A stretch of 64,000 nt of DNA from Berberis thunbergii (GCA_003290165.1 QNQO01000512.1:372001-436000), one strand, 5' to 3'. Positions 1 through 11,291 are shown, numbered from the stretch's first letter. Numbers and translations: made by a program. Notes: a model not told the origin generated them from the sequence alone.

Positions 1-249
1 GCGGTGCCTGTATCACACTCCAATCTCCAAGCGGCTTCTGTTTAGCATGAAGCTAGCAAAAGGAATACGAGGTAATTGTGCTAACCACTTATAGCTACTC
101 ACGTCTGGTCGTCAACCAAGTTATAGGAGACTTTAATAGTAAAAACCCGAGGATGATAGTCTACCATTAAAAGGTCATTAATTCAGTATGCTAATTCAGA
201 AGATTCAAATTTCTAATATGTCTGCTAGACAACAACTAGAGAGCCAATA

Positions 250-645
250 CACAGGCCAGGTAGGCCTCAAACACTACAGAAACCGTCAATGAACTCATCA
301 AATTCAAAGAACAATCAACATTGAAAGAAGATGAGGTCAACCAGCTTTACGCATTTGAAGTAAATTCAAGCTGGATGAATCCCATCATTGAGTACATAAA
401 AAATGGGGCCCTCCCAGCCAAAAATTCAGAGGCCAAAAAGCTGAAAAACAGGGCAGCGCGGTACACCCTCCTAAACAATAAACTCAACAGAAGATCAGCC
501 ACGGGTCCCCTGCTCAGATGCTTAGCCTTCTCAAAGGCTAACCAATTCCTTAGAGAGATCCACGATGGCATTTGCAAGAATCGGACCCCTTTTGCTCTCA
601 GTAAAAAGTATCGCAAACGTAGAGCTTGTTTTGTTCGGGTGTAAG
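250..645 (+). pseudogene. Ty3-gypsy integrase N-terminal remnant
   Basis: The plus frame resembles the region before and across the integrase zinc-binding domain of plant gypsy elements. It has a segment reading W-M-N-P-I-I-E-Y-I-K-N-G, then K-L-K-N-R-A-A-R-Y, then G-P-L-L-R-C-L and L-R-E-I-H-D-G-I-C, in the usual order. Integrase inserts element cDNA into the host genome. The reading ends near 610-645, before the catalytic core, where it meets the start of an antisense gene. This is therefore a deletion derivative. The LTR at 952 in the same orientation suggests this is the 3' end of an element that lies mostly left of the window. Confidence 0.75.
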
Positions 646-663
646 TTCGACGTTGTCCACCAT
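598..663 (-). pseudogene. 5' end of antisense retrotransposon gene, truncated
   Basis: On the minus strand an ATG at 663 opens M-V-D-N-V-E-L-T-P-E and stops after about 21 codons, at the point where integrase-like sequence begins on the other strand. A TATA box lies upstream at 781-790 on the same strand. Plant Tat-lineage elements commonly carry an antisense gene between pol and the 3' LTR. The position beside the LTR fits the start of such a gene, the rest having been deleted. Its identity as the same gene as the antisense genes at 27369-29774 and 34200-35741 is inferred from position only. Confidence 0.4.
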
Positions 664-780
664 GACGAGAAAGTTTTCACTTTTAGAAAAGCAAAGAGAG
701 ATTTGCAACCAATAACACAGAGAAAAGAAAAGACTTAGAAGAGATGTAAAGTGAAAAGACTACCTCTCACAAAAGCGGTG

Positions 781-790
781 GCTTATATAA
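781..790 (-). promoter_or_regulatory. TATA box of antisense transcription unit
   Basis: TTATATAAGC on the minus strand lies about 120 bp upstream of the antisense ATG at 663 and inside the element, outside the LTR. No expression evidence is available from sequence alone. Confidence 0.4.
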
Positions 791-951
791 GCACCAGGCA
801 GTCACAACCTCTCTTACTGAACTATCATGAACTCATATAATGATGTTCGCCGCTCAAGAAGATGTTTCGAGTTCAATCATCACAAATGTCCAAAGTCTAT
901 CATAATGATTTAGTGGACCGATGAGATGGCCGCTAAATCGGAGGGAGCAGC

Positions 952-1635
952 TGATGATACACTACACCATCCTCTGACCAGCACCGTACATGTGTCATTA
1001 TAGTCTTGTCAACAGAATGAAGCAGGCCCGATTGCATGCTCAATCCTGTGAGTCCCAAACAACAGTAAGCCCATTATTGGTAGAACCCAGACAGTCGGGT
1101 CCGAGTTGCCATGAGCCAATAAGCCCACAAGTCATGCGGTTAAGCCCAATACTCATAACACCTCTAAGGCAAGTATCTGAGACATCTACCCAAGACAGGC
1201 AAGCCAGCAACACATTGGATCTTATTAGGAAACATATATTGGAGTATAAATTGGACAAGGAAACTTCCTTGCATGGATAATAATCAGAAAGGGAAACCTG
1301 TCCCGCAGATCTAGGAGCATGAGTCATGTAGGGAAACTATCTCACATGGAAAACTCCTAATTAGGAAAGGATTTCCACAGCTAGATCACTTTCCCTAAAC
1401 TACGCCACCAAAGTCCTAGCCGAACAAGGGCTCTTGCATCATAGAAGGGAGATAAGGTCGATGAACTAGAGGTACACAATACAATCCAGTTTACAATTTT
1501 AAGCCTCCCCTAAGGCTTATCTAACTTAAGCGTCATAGTGTCAACAACCACCACACAGTAGTCCTTGACTCACGTTTGCTACCTGTGTAGGTCTAGGTAA
1601 GCAGTGAGGAAGGAGAGCAAAAATCGACTACATCA
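952..1635 (+). repeat. LTR of the Tat-like gypsy family, plus orientation
   Basis: The segment starts TGATGATAC and ends CTACATCA. It aligns by eye along its length to the reverse complement of 58763-59466 and 33513-34150, and to 29967-30649. It is not followed by a primer-binding site, so it is best read as the 3' LTR of the integrase-bearing element on its left. The bases after it (CTTGC...) belong to the ORF X region of another copy, and I see no clear 5-bp duplication. Confidence 0.7.
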
Positions 1636-2045
1636 CTTGCAGTGACGCAGAGATACAACCCCAAAAACGAGGGTCATGACCACCAACGCTCTCATCAACC
1701 ATAAACTAGCTACAAGGATCATCCCCCAACAACAGTAATGGATGAGATAGTGCTTGAGCACCGGAGGATATAAGACAGACCAGACCCCTCGAGGGGAAGT
1801 CTGTAACTCTTCTTCGCAATGAAATGAGATATTACAAGGTTTCAAGAGACCAATCAGGTGCTCACCCAAATCAGGTGGCATAGCATAATAACAAGTCTCA
1901 TCAATACTCATCGACGCAAATGTCAAGACATTTGAAGACTCTAGTGAGGGAAATCTTCTTTTAGCTTTTGGAAACCACAAAGCAAATTCTCTGGTAAGAT
2001 GCATTGAATTAACATGTTCTATTATTCTCATTCGCAGTGCTTGAA
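1636..2045 (-). pseudogene. ORF X, antisense ORF of Tat-like element (unknown function)
   Basis: The minus strand reads about 130 codons starting M-R-I-I-E-H-V-N-S-M-H-L, with a conserved core S-N-V-L-T-F-A followed by P-P-D-L-G-x-H-L-I and L-Q-T-S-P-R-G. The same order of motifs occurs, in decayed form, at 24996-25475 (minus) and 46800-47190 (plus). It is preceded by a TATA box (2061-2070). The left end is cut by the LTR that ends at 1635. I do not recognise the protein. Conservation of both the reading and the upstream TATA in three copies suggests a real antisense gene of the element. Confidence 0.5.
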
Positions 2046-2060
2046 CGCAGAATAACCATC

Positions 2061-2070
2061 CTATATATAG
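2061..2070 (-). promoter_or_regulatory. TATA box upstream of ORF X
   Basis: CTATATATAG lies about 35 bp upstream of the ORF X start. The equivalent copy at 46715-46725 (plus) has CTATATATAGG in the same place, followed by the shared string TCTGCGTTCAAGCAC. The copy at 25327-25336 has TCTATATAAT. Confidence 0.55.
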
Positions 2071-2079
2071 GCGTGATTG

Positions 2080-2589
2080 TTTACGAAGCAGCCCCAGCCA
2101 ACAATTACTTCAGCATTAAATGCCGTACAGGAAATTGGGAAAGCAACAGTTCCAATTGCAACTACATACGTCCCCATCTTTCAAATTAATGACCCCTGCA
2201 AGTAGCCCCATTAACTGGGGGGACTAATCGATACTGAATTGTCTCGCAATATACGTCATATCCCAGACACGCTGATCCACAAAGATTTTTTTTCTAATTA
2301 GCCTATCCACTAATGGGCCCAGGCTTATGCCTTGTCAGATTCAGCCCAACAAATGCAAAAGACTTAACAGCAAAGGTCTAAGCACCCATGGAATAAGGAA
2401 CGCACCTTCAAAATATTATCATTTAATCCAAGGCATCGGCTCTATTATTATTTCGTTGCTAATGATTAAAGCCGGTCAATCTATTATTAATCTGATCAAT
2501 TGATTCGACTCTTGAATCAAACCGTCAGACAAAACTAAGTAAGTCAGGACACCTAATTCAGGCTTACACGCCAAAAATCTTATTCTGAC
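2080..2589. other. Spacer of Tat-like element, no gene seen
   Basis: No open reading of note on either strand. By position it corresponds to the sequence between ORF X and the tandem array in the other two copies (25480-25750 and 46210-46700, the latter reversed). Confidence 0.4.
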
Positions 2590-3345
2590 CAAAGCTTAGT
2601 CAGCTTGACTGATTACAATAGCTTCTGGTACACTCTAACACCTAGCACGCTAAAAGTGGACGACAATGGGTTAGAAAGTGGGAGCTTAGTCAACGTTTTG
2701 TAATACATAACCATAATGGCTTGCCAGGGACAATTGATAAAATGTAGATACTGGTCGCCAAACCTAACCAAAGCTTAGTTGATTTCAACCTATGACGATA
2801 GCTTTTGGTACGCTCTAACGCCTAGTCTGTTAAACTTAACGAGTGTCAATGGTTTAGTGTGTTAGCTAAGTCAACTCTCTGATGCCTAATTGAGACGGCT
2901 TGCCAGGGATCATTGTCTAAACATGGGCAATAGTGACTGAACCCAAGCAAAGCTTAGTCGGTGATGACCGACAATGATGGCTTCTACTCTACTCGAAGCC
3001 TAGTCCGCAAATAATGGATTCTGACTGCCTAGAAAGTGGGAGTCTAGTCAATGCTCTACATCTGATTAAGATGGCTTACAATATTTTGCAGATAGTGATC
3101 GCTGAACCCCGACCAAAGCTTAGTCAGTGGTCGCTGATGACAACGGCTTTGGTCTGCTTGAAGCCTAATTCACCACACGTAAATTTTGATGGCCTAGAAA
3201 GTAGCCGGGTGGAGCTTAGTCAGTGCTCATGTAGCCAAGTGAAGACGACTTGCTAGGTATCATTGGCCAACTACTGACAATGATTGTCAAACCTCCGCCA
3301 AAGTTTAGTCAGAACGTCTGACAGAGATAACCTTTGGCTCACTCC
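2590..3345 (+). repeat. Tandem array, about 175-bp units, about four copies
   Basis: Each unit contains a block like AAAGTGGGAGCTTAGTCA, then GGCTTGCCAGGGA and CCAAAGCTTAGTC. The AGTGGGAGC-type blocks recur near 2668, 2850, 3027 and 3190, giving spacings of about 165-180 bp. Related arrays are at 25755-26745 (same orientation) and 45310-46230 (reverse). Units are strongly diverged. Confidence 0.75.
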
Positions 3346-3399
3346 AATTACAAGTCCACCATGAACAGATCAAGATGGGTTGGAAAGTGGTTGCTTACT

Positions 3400-5200
3400 T
3401 GATAGCTTCATTGCCACATAGTGACATTCCCTGGCAGAAGATTGATCTCCCCTTACAACCCTTGTTTCTCTTTTGCAGAGCTGGTATCGTGTGGAGACCA
3501 TTGCTCCCATCTGGTGAATCCAAGTCCTTCACAGAATCACATTATATACGAAGGGGCATCTACCACGATGAACTTCGTCATTAGGAGCTTCACTGTTCCC
3601 TGCTACCACGGGTAGTCCAATTTTCTCAATTGGGTAGCTTTGAGCGCCGCTGAAGCCAACCATCACTTGGTTGTCCAGTTTCAGCTATTTTTCTCTCAGC
3701 CGCATCCTAAGAAATGCTTCCAGAAAAATGATATTAGTTGAGTTCCCCGTGTCTACTAGCGATCTCTTCACACCCCATTTTGATATTGCTATCATGATTA
3801 CTTAGGCATCGTTATGTGGGGAAAAAACCCTTGAAGACCCCGCTCGGTGAACGTTAGATCCGAGTTTGGGTGTTCTACTCAGTCGTGCTAGACTGGGTGG
3901 TTTCCCTAGTGAGGAGCTATCCGCAGTTCTTGGATGGCTCACTTTGTGTGGACACTGCAGAACATAGATAACATTTGCAGTCTTTTTTTCTGCCTCTGGT
4001 GTCGTTTCTTCTTTATTTTCCTAGGGATGCATCTCATCAAAAGTCACAAATTCTCTGAGTTTCCCCCTTTAGACTCAGTTCTCAATTTCATACTTTAGAG
4101 TTTGATAGTCCGAGGGGGGGGGCACTTGATGTCGTCCCAATTTTTCATTGGGGAGGGAGAGGATTTCTGGCAAGCTAGAGTTTGGAGAAGTGAACTCAGT
4201 GTACCGTGAGCCAACATAGTTGGTAGCCCTGTTGAGTTTTGCCTTGTCAGGCTGGATTTTGCTGTCAATTTTCCTCCTCTTTGACCTATCCTCATTTTCA
4301 CGCCTTTTCCTTTCCCGTGTCCTGGGCCTTTAGGGCTAGCATCTCCTCAAGAATGATATACTTCTATGCATTTTTCAGTAAGTTTGCCATATCCCTCAGA
4401 GGTTCTAAGTTTAGGAAGTTGTAGAACTGACTTCATCGGAGGCCAGAAGTTAATGCAATGATCAACGTGTTGTCACTGCACTCGTTGATCAAAGTCAACT
4501 TGTCTTTGAAATGAGTGGCGTATTCTTTGAGGGTCTCGCCTAGTTCTGCTCGAGACTTAGCAAGTAGTGAGGCCCCTTCCTGATTCACTGGCTCTGGACG
4601 TATCTGGTGATAAATGCCTTCACTAGGAACTAGAACGAATCGATAGATCTTGACTAAGGACTGTGGAGCCAGGTCAGCACAACCTTCTTCAGTCTGGTGG
4701 GAAAGTTTGGCATAGGATGGCTTCTGAACTTTCTTTCAGCAACATTACATGGTGGTAATGACGTAGATGGTCTGATGGATCCGTTGTTTTGTCATAGAAT
4801 TTGAGCATGGGAGGGATGAATTTATTTAATTGGAGGGGGTGTTCAAGATCTCCTCCAAAAATAGAGGGATAGTGAAGTCGTACAAGATGTTAGTTGCCCT
4901 CAGTTGGAGTGGGTTCCTGACCATGGTACGGTCTGTTTTCAGGGCATGGTCCTCGTGATCCTTGTTATCCCTCGTGATCTAGTCTATGCGGGGTCAACCG
5001 CGACTGTCTCAATAGCTGGGTCATCCGATTGTTTTATTCCCTTGGTTGGATCGATTCAACCTTGTGGTTGGGCTTCGCTAGCCGAAGGATTATCTAATTC
5101 GGCATTGTTGTCGAATGCTTGAGATCTGGTGTTGGTGACCATTTCTCAATGCTCTTGTTAGCTAGAAAGAACTTTATGTGTTCGTTTTAGGGATAACTTG
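3400..5200 (-). pseudogene. Gypsy gag-protease relic (Tat-like family)
   Basis: On the minus strand, broken by stops and frameshifts, I can read a gag segment K-G-P-H-Y-L-L-S-L followed by a G-E-T-L-K-E-Y-A-type stretch and I-N-E-C-S-D-N-T (about 4420-4600). Downstream (about 3650-3840) is an aspartic protease with active-site triad context V-D-T-G-N-S-T-N. The same gag order is present on the plus strand at 22391-23060. No reverse transcriptase follows. To its left lies a plus-oriented array from another copy, so the 3' half of this element is missing. Gag forms the particle and the protease would mature it, but this copy cannot make either. Confidence 0.65.
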
Positions 5201-5206
5201 TCACCT

Positions 5207-5660
5207 CTTCCCATGGACAGTGCTAAACTTATGTGTCCAAATATGTACTTGCTGATCTCGAGACTACAATAATGAGCAGCAATTAGCCAGGGACTCCGAT
5301 GCTTAAGTCAGTTATCGATGCAAAGAAAAATGAAGAGTACATGTAAATTGCAAAGTGTATGTGTACCTTTCTTCTTCCTCTTTTTCACTTTAAGTAGCGA
5401 GTGTTCCCTCTACAATTGTCTCTATCATCGAGGGCATGATAAAGGGAGGAGTTCTCACCCAAGATCTTACATATGCATGACTGAGTTTCTTCAGCACTTG
5501 GCTTTGTTTAGGACCCAATGCTTGATTGAGCAAAGAGCCGATTTATGCAAGTTGATCTTGGGATTATGACAGCTCTGAGATTCATGTTCGGGCCTTATTG
5601 TTATGGGCCAAACCCTAAGACTCGTGCCTCTTGAGCAGGCGTGACTTGGGCTTGGGCACT
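5207..5660 (-). repeat. Degenerate PBS and 5' LTR of the 3400-5200 relic
   Basis: Positions 5207-5227 match, with changes, the PBS-bearing stretch at 58738-58760 of the other minus copy. Further right the string ACTCCGATGCTTAAGTCAG is identical to the LTR at 58763-59466. The right boundary is approximate. Confidence 0.5.
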
Positions 5661-6779
5661 GACTTATGGGATGAACAACTTTATGAATGGGTCTGCTTGG
5701 AACCGTGTTGAAGTTTTTCCCATATTAGGGTTGGCCTGCGCCATGTGTAGACTATGATTGCCTGGCTGATTGATTTCTCATCAAGAATGATGCTAACTAA
5801 GGTCACTGGCAGAACAATAGTAATGAGAGCCATTGGCCTAGGAATGTGAACTCCTACTAGTTTTGTAGGCACCCCTCATGCTCCTTGTCTACTTTGTGGC
5901 TCAACTGCAATTTAGCTCCTACTTGCCCACGTTTTAGTGTAATGATTCCTTTGCATACAACATTCTAATGTCTTGGTCTTCAATAGGACCTCTGATGGAT
6001 CCAAACTGGTACCCGGATACTGGAGCCATGTGTCTCATGATTGGCCAGGTTGACCATATGCAACATCCTGCCCTTAATAATGTTAATGACTCAGTACTTC
6101 TTGGCAATGGTAATTTTCTTAGTATTTCCCATACTAGTGGCATTCCAAGCAAATTGAGCACTCAAACCTTTCATCTTAACAGTGTTTATCGTGTTCCTTC
6201 TATGCAGAAAAATCTTTTGTCTGTTGCTAAATTCATAAGGGATAATCACATTTACTTTACCTTCATGTCATCTGGTTATTCTATATCTTACTCCACTATC
6301 GGTGTTCCTCTTTTTCAAGGCCAATGTAAGGATGTTTTATATCCTATTTCTTTTCGTTCAACTATTCGACAAACATTAGCAATGTCAATTCTCCTTTCTA
6401 TCTTGTGCATTCTGATGTGTGAATATCTCCTATTTTGTCTGTTTCTGGTTATCGGTATTATTTTTATTCACGAATGATTTTACAAGGTATGCTTGGAATT
6501 TCCCTATGCGGCACAAAAATGAATTAATTACACATTTTCAAACTTTCTTAATTAGGTTAAGAATATTTTTAATTGCACTATGAAATATTACCAAAGCGAT
6601 GGAAGCAGGAAGTATGTCAATCACCCCTTTGTTGATTTTTGTCCTCATACGGGTATCCATCATCGTTTATCATGTCCTCATACACCGGAAGAGAATGGAA
6701 TTTCTGACTGTAAACACCTTCACATCGCTGATATGGCTTACAATTTATTAGCTACTTTTATGTTCCTCTTAACCTTTGG
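5660..6779 (+). pseudogene. Ty1-copia protease-integrase relic, cut at 6780
   Basis: About 5990-6360 reads as a copia protease and GAG-pre-integrase region: W-Y-P-D-T-G-A with the catalytic D-T-G, then L-L-G-N-G-N-F-L-S-I and V-P-S-M-Q-K-N-L-L-S-V-A-K-F. About 6580-6779 reads as integrase core: Y-Q-S-D-G, H-H-R-L-S-C-P-H-T-P-E-E-N-G, K-H-L-H-I-A-D and P-L-T-F-like ending. Stops and frameshifts break it. The integrase stops at the codon that would be Trp in the common L-T-F-W motif, exactly where a CACTA terminus begins. Confidence 0.85.
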
Positions 6780-7150
6780 CACTACAAAAAACACCCTTGA
6801 GTGACGACACATACTGCGATAAAGAAAATTTCATCGCTCAAAATGAACTTAGAACGACGAACCATTCATTATCATGCTTTTGCAAAAAATGGTTAACTAG
6901 ATAAAGAGGTGAAAGCTTAGTCACATAAATTACACTGACACGACAAAATGTACCCTTCGTTGCAACAATATTGAGCTACAAAAGTTTCGTCGCAACAATA
7001 TTGAACAACAAAAGTTTTGTCGCCTTAAACGAGCACCTTCGTCGCCATAAAATGACATTAATGTTTGCAATTGCCCACTTTGAAGGAAAATTTAAATATA
7101 CTATGGCGACGAAAGTATTCGACGCGCAAGATCTGACTTGTTTACCTTCT
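6780..7150. repeat. Outer CACTA left TIR and subterminal repeats
   Basis: CACTACAAAAAACACC is followed by many short direct and inverted copies of a CGTCGC/GCGACG-type core, for example around 6956, 6986, 7017, 7039 and 7100. Such subterminal arrays are the binding sites of the TnpA-type protein in En/Spm elements. Confidence 0.6.
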
Positions 7151-7253
7151 TTACGAAGTAGAACAACCAGATCTGTAATTTTCATTATTTTCTTATTTCA
7201 TTTCATTATTTTCTCCTATCTATCGAGCCACCAACAAATGATCCGTTAGTGAC

Positions 7254-8061
7254 ATGGAAATAGCGCATTGGCTCATACTCAACAATTGTGACGAGCTTTT
7301 GCCATTTTTGGGGGAGCCTGAAGAATTGAATAGGTGCAAGTATCATTTATAGGGCCGAGAAGCACCGTCAATTGTATTCTGAATGGTTTCACAAACATGT
7401 AAGCTGATAGCTGTAAGAATTTTTATTTATAAATATTGCATATTTTTTTTAAACTTGTATTCAATATTTTCTTAATATTTTTTCATATTTTAATAGATGT
7501 TGGAACTGAGGAAAGTGAATTCACCCCTTGAAGATGATGAATTATTGAAATTGGCGAGATGTTATATTCGAGCTGAAACATTTTCAAGTTGTTAAGTGAG
7601 CGATGTTAAGTTCTTTGTCATCAAGCGAGATGATAATTTGAGCACTCAAAATAGTTGCATATCATTGCCTGGGGATGGCGTCATCGCCGATGTTATTTTC
7701 TACGGTAAACTGACATCTATAATTCAACTACTGTACAAAGACCATTGCTAGGTGATTTTATTCAAGTATCATTGGTTTGATACAAACTCACATAGAGTCG
7801 GGAATATTAAACAGGAATATGGTTAGTAAGTGTGAACAAGAATACACTTTAGTACGAGAATGATCTTTTTATTTTGGCAACTACTGCGAAACAAACTTTT
7901 ACCTAGATGATCCTAAGGTCGATGGTGGATGGAAAGTAGTCAAGATGATCCAGCACAGAAGTATATGGGACATTCCTAAAAAGGTTTCTGACGACACAGT
8001 GATGACGACCCGTTGATCACGAGATTTCATTTTCAAACATCTCCATTATCCAATAGCCATG
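7254..8061 (+). pseudogene. CACTA TNP2 transposase C-terminal part with DUF4216-like domain
   Basis: The first block reads A-H-W-L-I-L-N-N-C-D-E-L-L-P-F-L, typical of the region after the TNP2 catalytic domain. After a likely intron (about 7400-7498) comes a DUF4216-like stretch: V-I-F-Y-G-K-L-T-S-I-I-Q-L, then V-I-L-F-K-Y-H-W-F-D-T and later F-Y-L-D-D-P-K followed by W-K-V-V. Several stops interrupt it. The reading continues after the inner element at 21029. TNP2 is the transposase of CACTA elements. Only the C-terminal portion is present, directly after the left subterminal region, so the element was internally deleted. Confidence 0.8.
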
Positions 8062-8098
8062 TGACACTACACCAAAAGGCCTGATTAGCTACACAGGG

Positions 8099-8280
8099 GT
8101 GGCCACGGTTCTAAGCCGTTGGTGTGTTTGCCACGGCCAAAAACCGTGGCTATAAGGGCCAACGGCTTAAAACCGTGCCTAAAAACAGGCTTGGCCACGG
8201 TTTTAAACCGTTGGTGTGTTTGCCACGGCTAAAAACCGTGGCTATAGTGACCAACGGCTAAAAACCGTTGCTAAATTGCA
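8099..8280. repeat. Left subterminal palindromic repeats of inner CACTA
   Basis: About six units of the type GCCACGGTTTTAAACCGTTG or its variant with a GGCTAAAAACCGTGGCTA core, each nearly its own reverse complement, spaced about 25-45 bp. They match the right-end array at 20436-21012. Confidence 0.9.
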
Positions 8281-9402
8281 CGTGTTTGCACGTAATGTGT
8301 GGAGAAGCAAATCGATATCTCGCGGGCGAAATTTTGCGAAACAAAATTCCTTCCCGCCTTGCGTTCCCGCTCATCTCCCCCCAACTCTGCACTTTTCAAT
8401 CGTTTCAAATCCTAAAGTTTGTTCCATCTCCCCACAGATCTCCCAAAAGCAAAAATCCTTTGTTTCAAACCCTAAAGTTCTTGTTTCTTTAGGGTTTCAT
8501 GCATTTTGGTTCAATTTGGGTTTCTTGAGATAAAATTGGTATTTTAAAATCGATATGGGTTTTGATTTTGATTTTGATTCTGTTTTTTGTTGATTTGGGG
8601 TTGTCTATTTTGGTGAAATCGATATGGGTTTTGTGTTTTGAAGGATTTTTGCAAAGATTCATGAAGATCCAAGTGAGAGAGAGAACGAACCCCCGAAAGG
8701 AAAAAAAAATTTGTGAGAAATAAATGGAAATCCAGAGTGAGATTGTTTTGTTAGGAGTTGTAGGAGATTCGACCACTAATGGTTTTTTTTTTTAGAAATT
8801 CCATGAGATTCGATCGATATCTAAGGGTTTTTTTGTGTGTTTATAATAGCTTTTCTTCTATTTCTGTCCTTCTATGTGCTTTGCTTTTTTTTAGTTCATG
8901 AAATGAAGAGAGGAAGAACCAGATTCCTCTGTACCCAATTCACCTTTAGCTTTCTTCTTTTATCCTCTTTTTACTCACATATTTCTGAATTTTCACATAT
9001 TTCATTTGCAGACAGAGAAGAGGATGAACTGAAGAAGAAGAGAAGAAGAGAAGCTCGAACTGAAGAAGGTAATGGACCCATCGAAGAAGACGACGGCTAA
9101 ATTTGTTTGAGAGGAGAAGACGACCATCGAAGATCCAACTCCAAGCTCTGTTCTGTTTCTGTGCTGTAAGTTCTATAAGCTCTGTTCTGTTTCTATTTTT
9201 GTAAACTTTCTCCTCCCAAAACACTTCAGTCTGTTCCTCCTCCTTCTCCCAATAAACAAATTAAACTCCAACACTTCAGTCTGTTCTGTATTGGTCATCT
9301 TTTCTTGTTTGTTTTTTTTTTTGTTTTAATTGCTTCTTCTAATTATACAGTTATACTTCTTCATCTTCTTCTAATTAAAACTTAACATGTTTTGTCTGAT
9401 AG
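8281..9402 (+). other. Leader-like region of inner CACTA, no recognised gene
   Basis: T-rich, with several Arabidopsis-style CCCTAAAG and AATCGATATGGGTTTT strings that look like a transcript leader and first intron. A short charged reading (D-R-E-E-D-E-L-K-K-K-R-R-R at about 9015) follows a TTTGCAG acceptor-like site. It may hold the promoter and first exon of a chimeric transcript, but no protein is recognised. Confidence 0.35.
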
Positions 9403-9475
9403 AACTGCTTATGGCACATTGGAGGAGCTCTTGGAGGTCATCACTTAGGATCAACTTGGCATCCATGACAAACCT
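9403..9475 (+). pseudogene. LOG: LONELY GUY (LOG) exon fragment, capture 1, with Trp-to-stop
   Basis: Reads Y-G-T-L-E-E-L-L-E-V-I-T, stop, D-Q-L-G-I-H-D-K-P, the conserved region after P-G-G in LOG. The stop is TAG at 9446-9448 where the family has Trp (TGG). It has a TAG acceptor at 9401-9402 and a GTAAGC donor at 9476. LOG enzymes release active cytokinin from its riboside monophosphate. Confidence 0.9.
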
Positions 9476-9566
9476 GTAAGCAACCAAAACCAAATAAAAA
9501 AACCAACCATGGAGTCTTGGTTTTTGTTACCTTCATTTGCTTGACAAAGTGAGGAAATCTGTGCAG

Positions 9567-9710
9567 GTGGGTTTGTTGAATGTGGATGGATATTACAACT
9601 ATCTACTGACCTTCATAGACAAAGCAGTGGATGATGGGTTTATCAAGCCTTCACAGCGCCAAATAATTGCCTCTGCACCAAATGCAAAAGAACTTGTTGA
9701 GAAGCTTGAG
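9567..9710 (+). pseudogene. LOG: LOG penultimate exon, capture 1
   Basis: After a GTGCAG acceptor it reads [16 protein letters not shown], then D-K-A-V-D-D-G-F-I and [13 protein letters not shown], the C-terminal half of LOG, with no stop. The donor GTGTGA at 9711 is weak. The exon is well preserved at protein level. Confidence 0.92.
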
Positions 9711-9807
9711 GTGTGAATTAATGATTACCATTGTTGTTTTGTTGGTTTTTTAGTGTTTGTTTTTATTTGGGTTCAATGATATTGTTTTGTTTTTGCTTTG
9801 ATTGTAG

Positions 9808-9897
9808 GCATACGTGCTTGTACATGCAACAAAAGAATCATGGCCAATCAAAACTGATGATTACTTCCCGCGAGTCATATTTTCTATAAGTGTATAA
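9808..9897 (+). pseudogene. LOG: LOG last exon, capture 1
   Basis: An acceptor TTGTAG at 9802-9807 is followed by A-Y-V-L-V-H-A-T-K-E-S-W, in phase with the previous exon and matching the position of the E-Y-V-P tail of LOG. It then runs into unrelated residues and stops near 9897. Confidence 0.65.
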
Positions 9898-9899
9898 CA

Positions 9900-11011
9900 C
9901 AACAACAGCGTATACTAAGTGTTCTTTGGCAAATGGTGCATGTGGGTCGAATCTCGATTTTCTAGGGTCAACTGTTGTTGTACTAACCTCTCCTGGTCCA
10001 GACTTAGTAAGGCATCTCATTTTTCATTTATTTTTAGTTGATTAATTTCGTTAATTTTATGAAATAGTCCTGTCATTGTATTTATTTCTCGTTGACCATC
10101 CTTTTGATTAATGAGTTGAAGATTACCTTGGTAAAGCCTTGTTGTCTTAACTGAATGATTCGGAGTTGTTTTCTAGTATTTTATCATCTAATACATGTAT
10201 AATCATGTGTCTGGTCTGATCAAGAGAAATATTATGCAGCTGCATTTTGAAGTTTAATGGTTCAGGCAGTCGCATCTCATTTTTACTTCTAAAATCATGC
10301 CTTATCTAAGTGTCTTCAGCAATTTATCTACCCAGAAACTTAGATTTTATGCTTGGGATCATTGTAAATGTTGATTGTAGTTGTGGGAGTGTTCAATAAA
10401 ATGTATGAGCCTTTATAATGATGTTTAAATTTTCATTGCATTTTTCAAGTCCATTAATAAATGAATAATCAAGTAAATTTGAATTTTGTAAGTTGACTAA
10501 TCCTAAATGACTTTTTTTGGTTATGGGCAATGAAGATCCTAATGGTGAGGGGATCATCTACCAAGTATCAATCATTCATACACTTTCTATATAGGTGAAC
10601 CAAAATTATTGCCACAATTCCGAGCCCTTTATAAAATGCAACAATTCACATTTGACCATGAAGACATCCTTTTAAAATGGAGTTCTTTAAGTTTTCAAGG
10701 ATTTGATTTGGTTGGGATGATCTTGGTGACAAAGAGACCAGCCTAATTAAACAAAGCAAGTTAAAGGTCTTCTCATGGAAAAAAAAAATTGGACAAGGAA
10801 ACAAATTGAGAAAACAGAAAAGGTTATCGCCGTTTGTTTAAGCCTAATCAACAAAATTCAACTCCTAACATGTATTTTCCAACTCAAATAAGATGTCCTT
10901 CCAACTCCTATCTGATTGGTGGGTGTTTGTTTGTTTATTGTTTGTCAAATAACAGAACGACAATAATGGACATGTTTTTGAATAGTAGTTTTCAAATATG
11001 ATGGTACACAG
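9900..11011 (+). other. Intron-like, AT-rich filler between two LOG captures
   Basis: No reading of note on either strand. T-rich with poly-A/T runs, compatible with introns or captured non-coding DNA. Confidence 0.4.
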
Positions 11012-11109
11012 GTGGAGAGGAAGATGGATTTGATCTATGGTGGAGGGAGTGTTGGACTTATGGGCTTGGTTTTGAAGACTGTTTATGATGGAGGGTGTCA
11101 TGTTCTTGG
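11012..11109 (+). pseudogene. LOG: LOG exon, capture 2 (nucleotide-binding fold)
   Basis: Between a TACACAG acceptor and a GTAGGT donor it reads [16 protein letters not shown], then [11 protein letters not shown]. The G-G-G-S-V-G-L-M-G motif is diagnostic of the LOG / lysine-decarboxylase-like fold. The frame is open. Confidence 0.92.
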
Positions 11110-11184
11110 GTAGGTTTATGAAACAAACTTTCGACTTCTCCAGATTGGTAAAATGAGTTCTTATTTCGTTTATGTTTTTGCCAG

Positions 11185-11215
11185 GGTCATCCCAAAAGCT
11201 CTTGTTCCACTTGAG
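11185..11215 (+). pseudogene. LOG: LOG short exon, capture 2
   Basis: A 31-bp exon after TTGCCAG and before GTATGA, reading V-I-P-K-A-L-V-P-L-E, the family's V-I-P-K-x-L-x-P-x-E segment. Confidence 0.88.
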
Positions 11216-11291
11216 GTATGATATCTGTTGAGGTGCTAGTTCAATTTTCGTTATGCTTTAAGGTTTCATTGTATTAAGCTTTTGTGTTCAG

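Noticed and set aside
8099..8280. Regularly spaced palindromic repeats that look like a CRISPR array
   Set aside because: They sit directly inside CACTA termini at both ends, vary in sequence and spacing, and the context is plant nuclear DNA.
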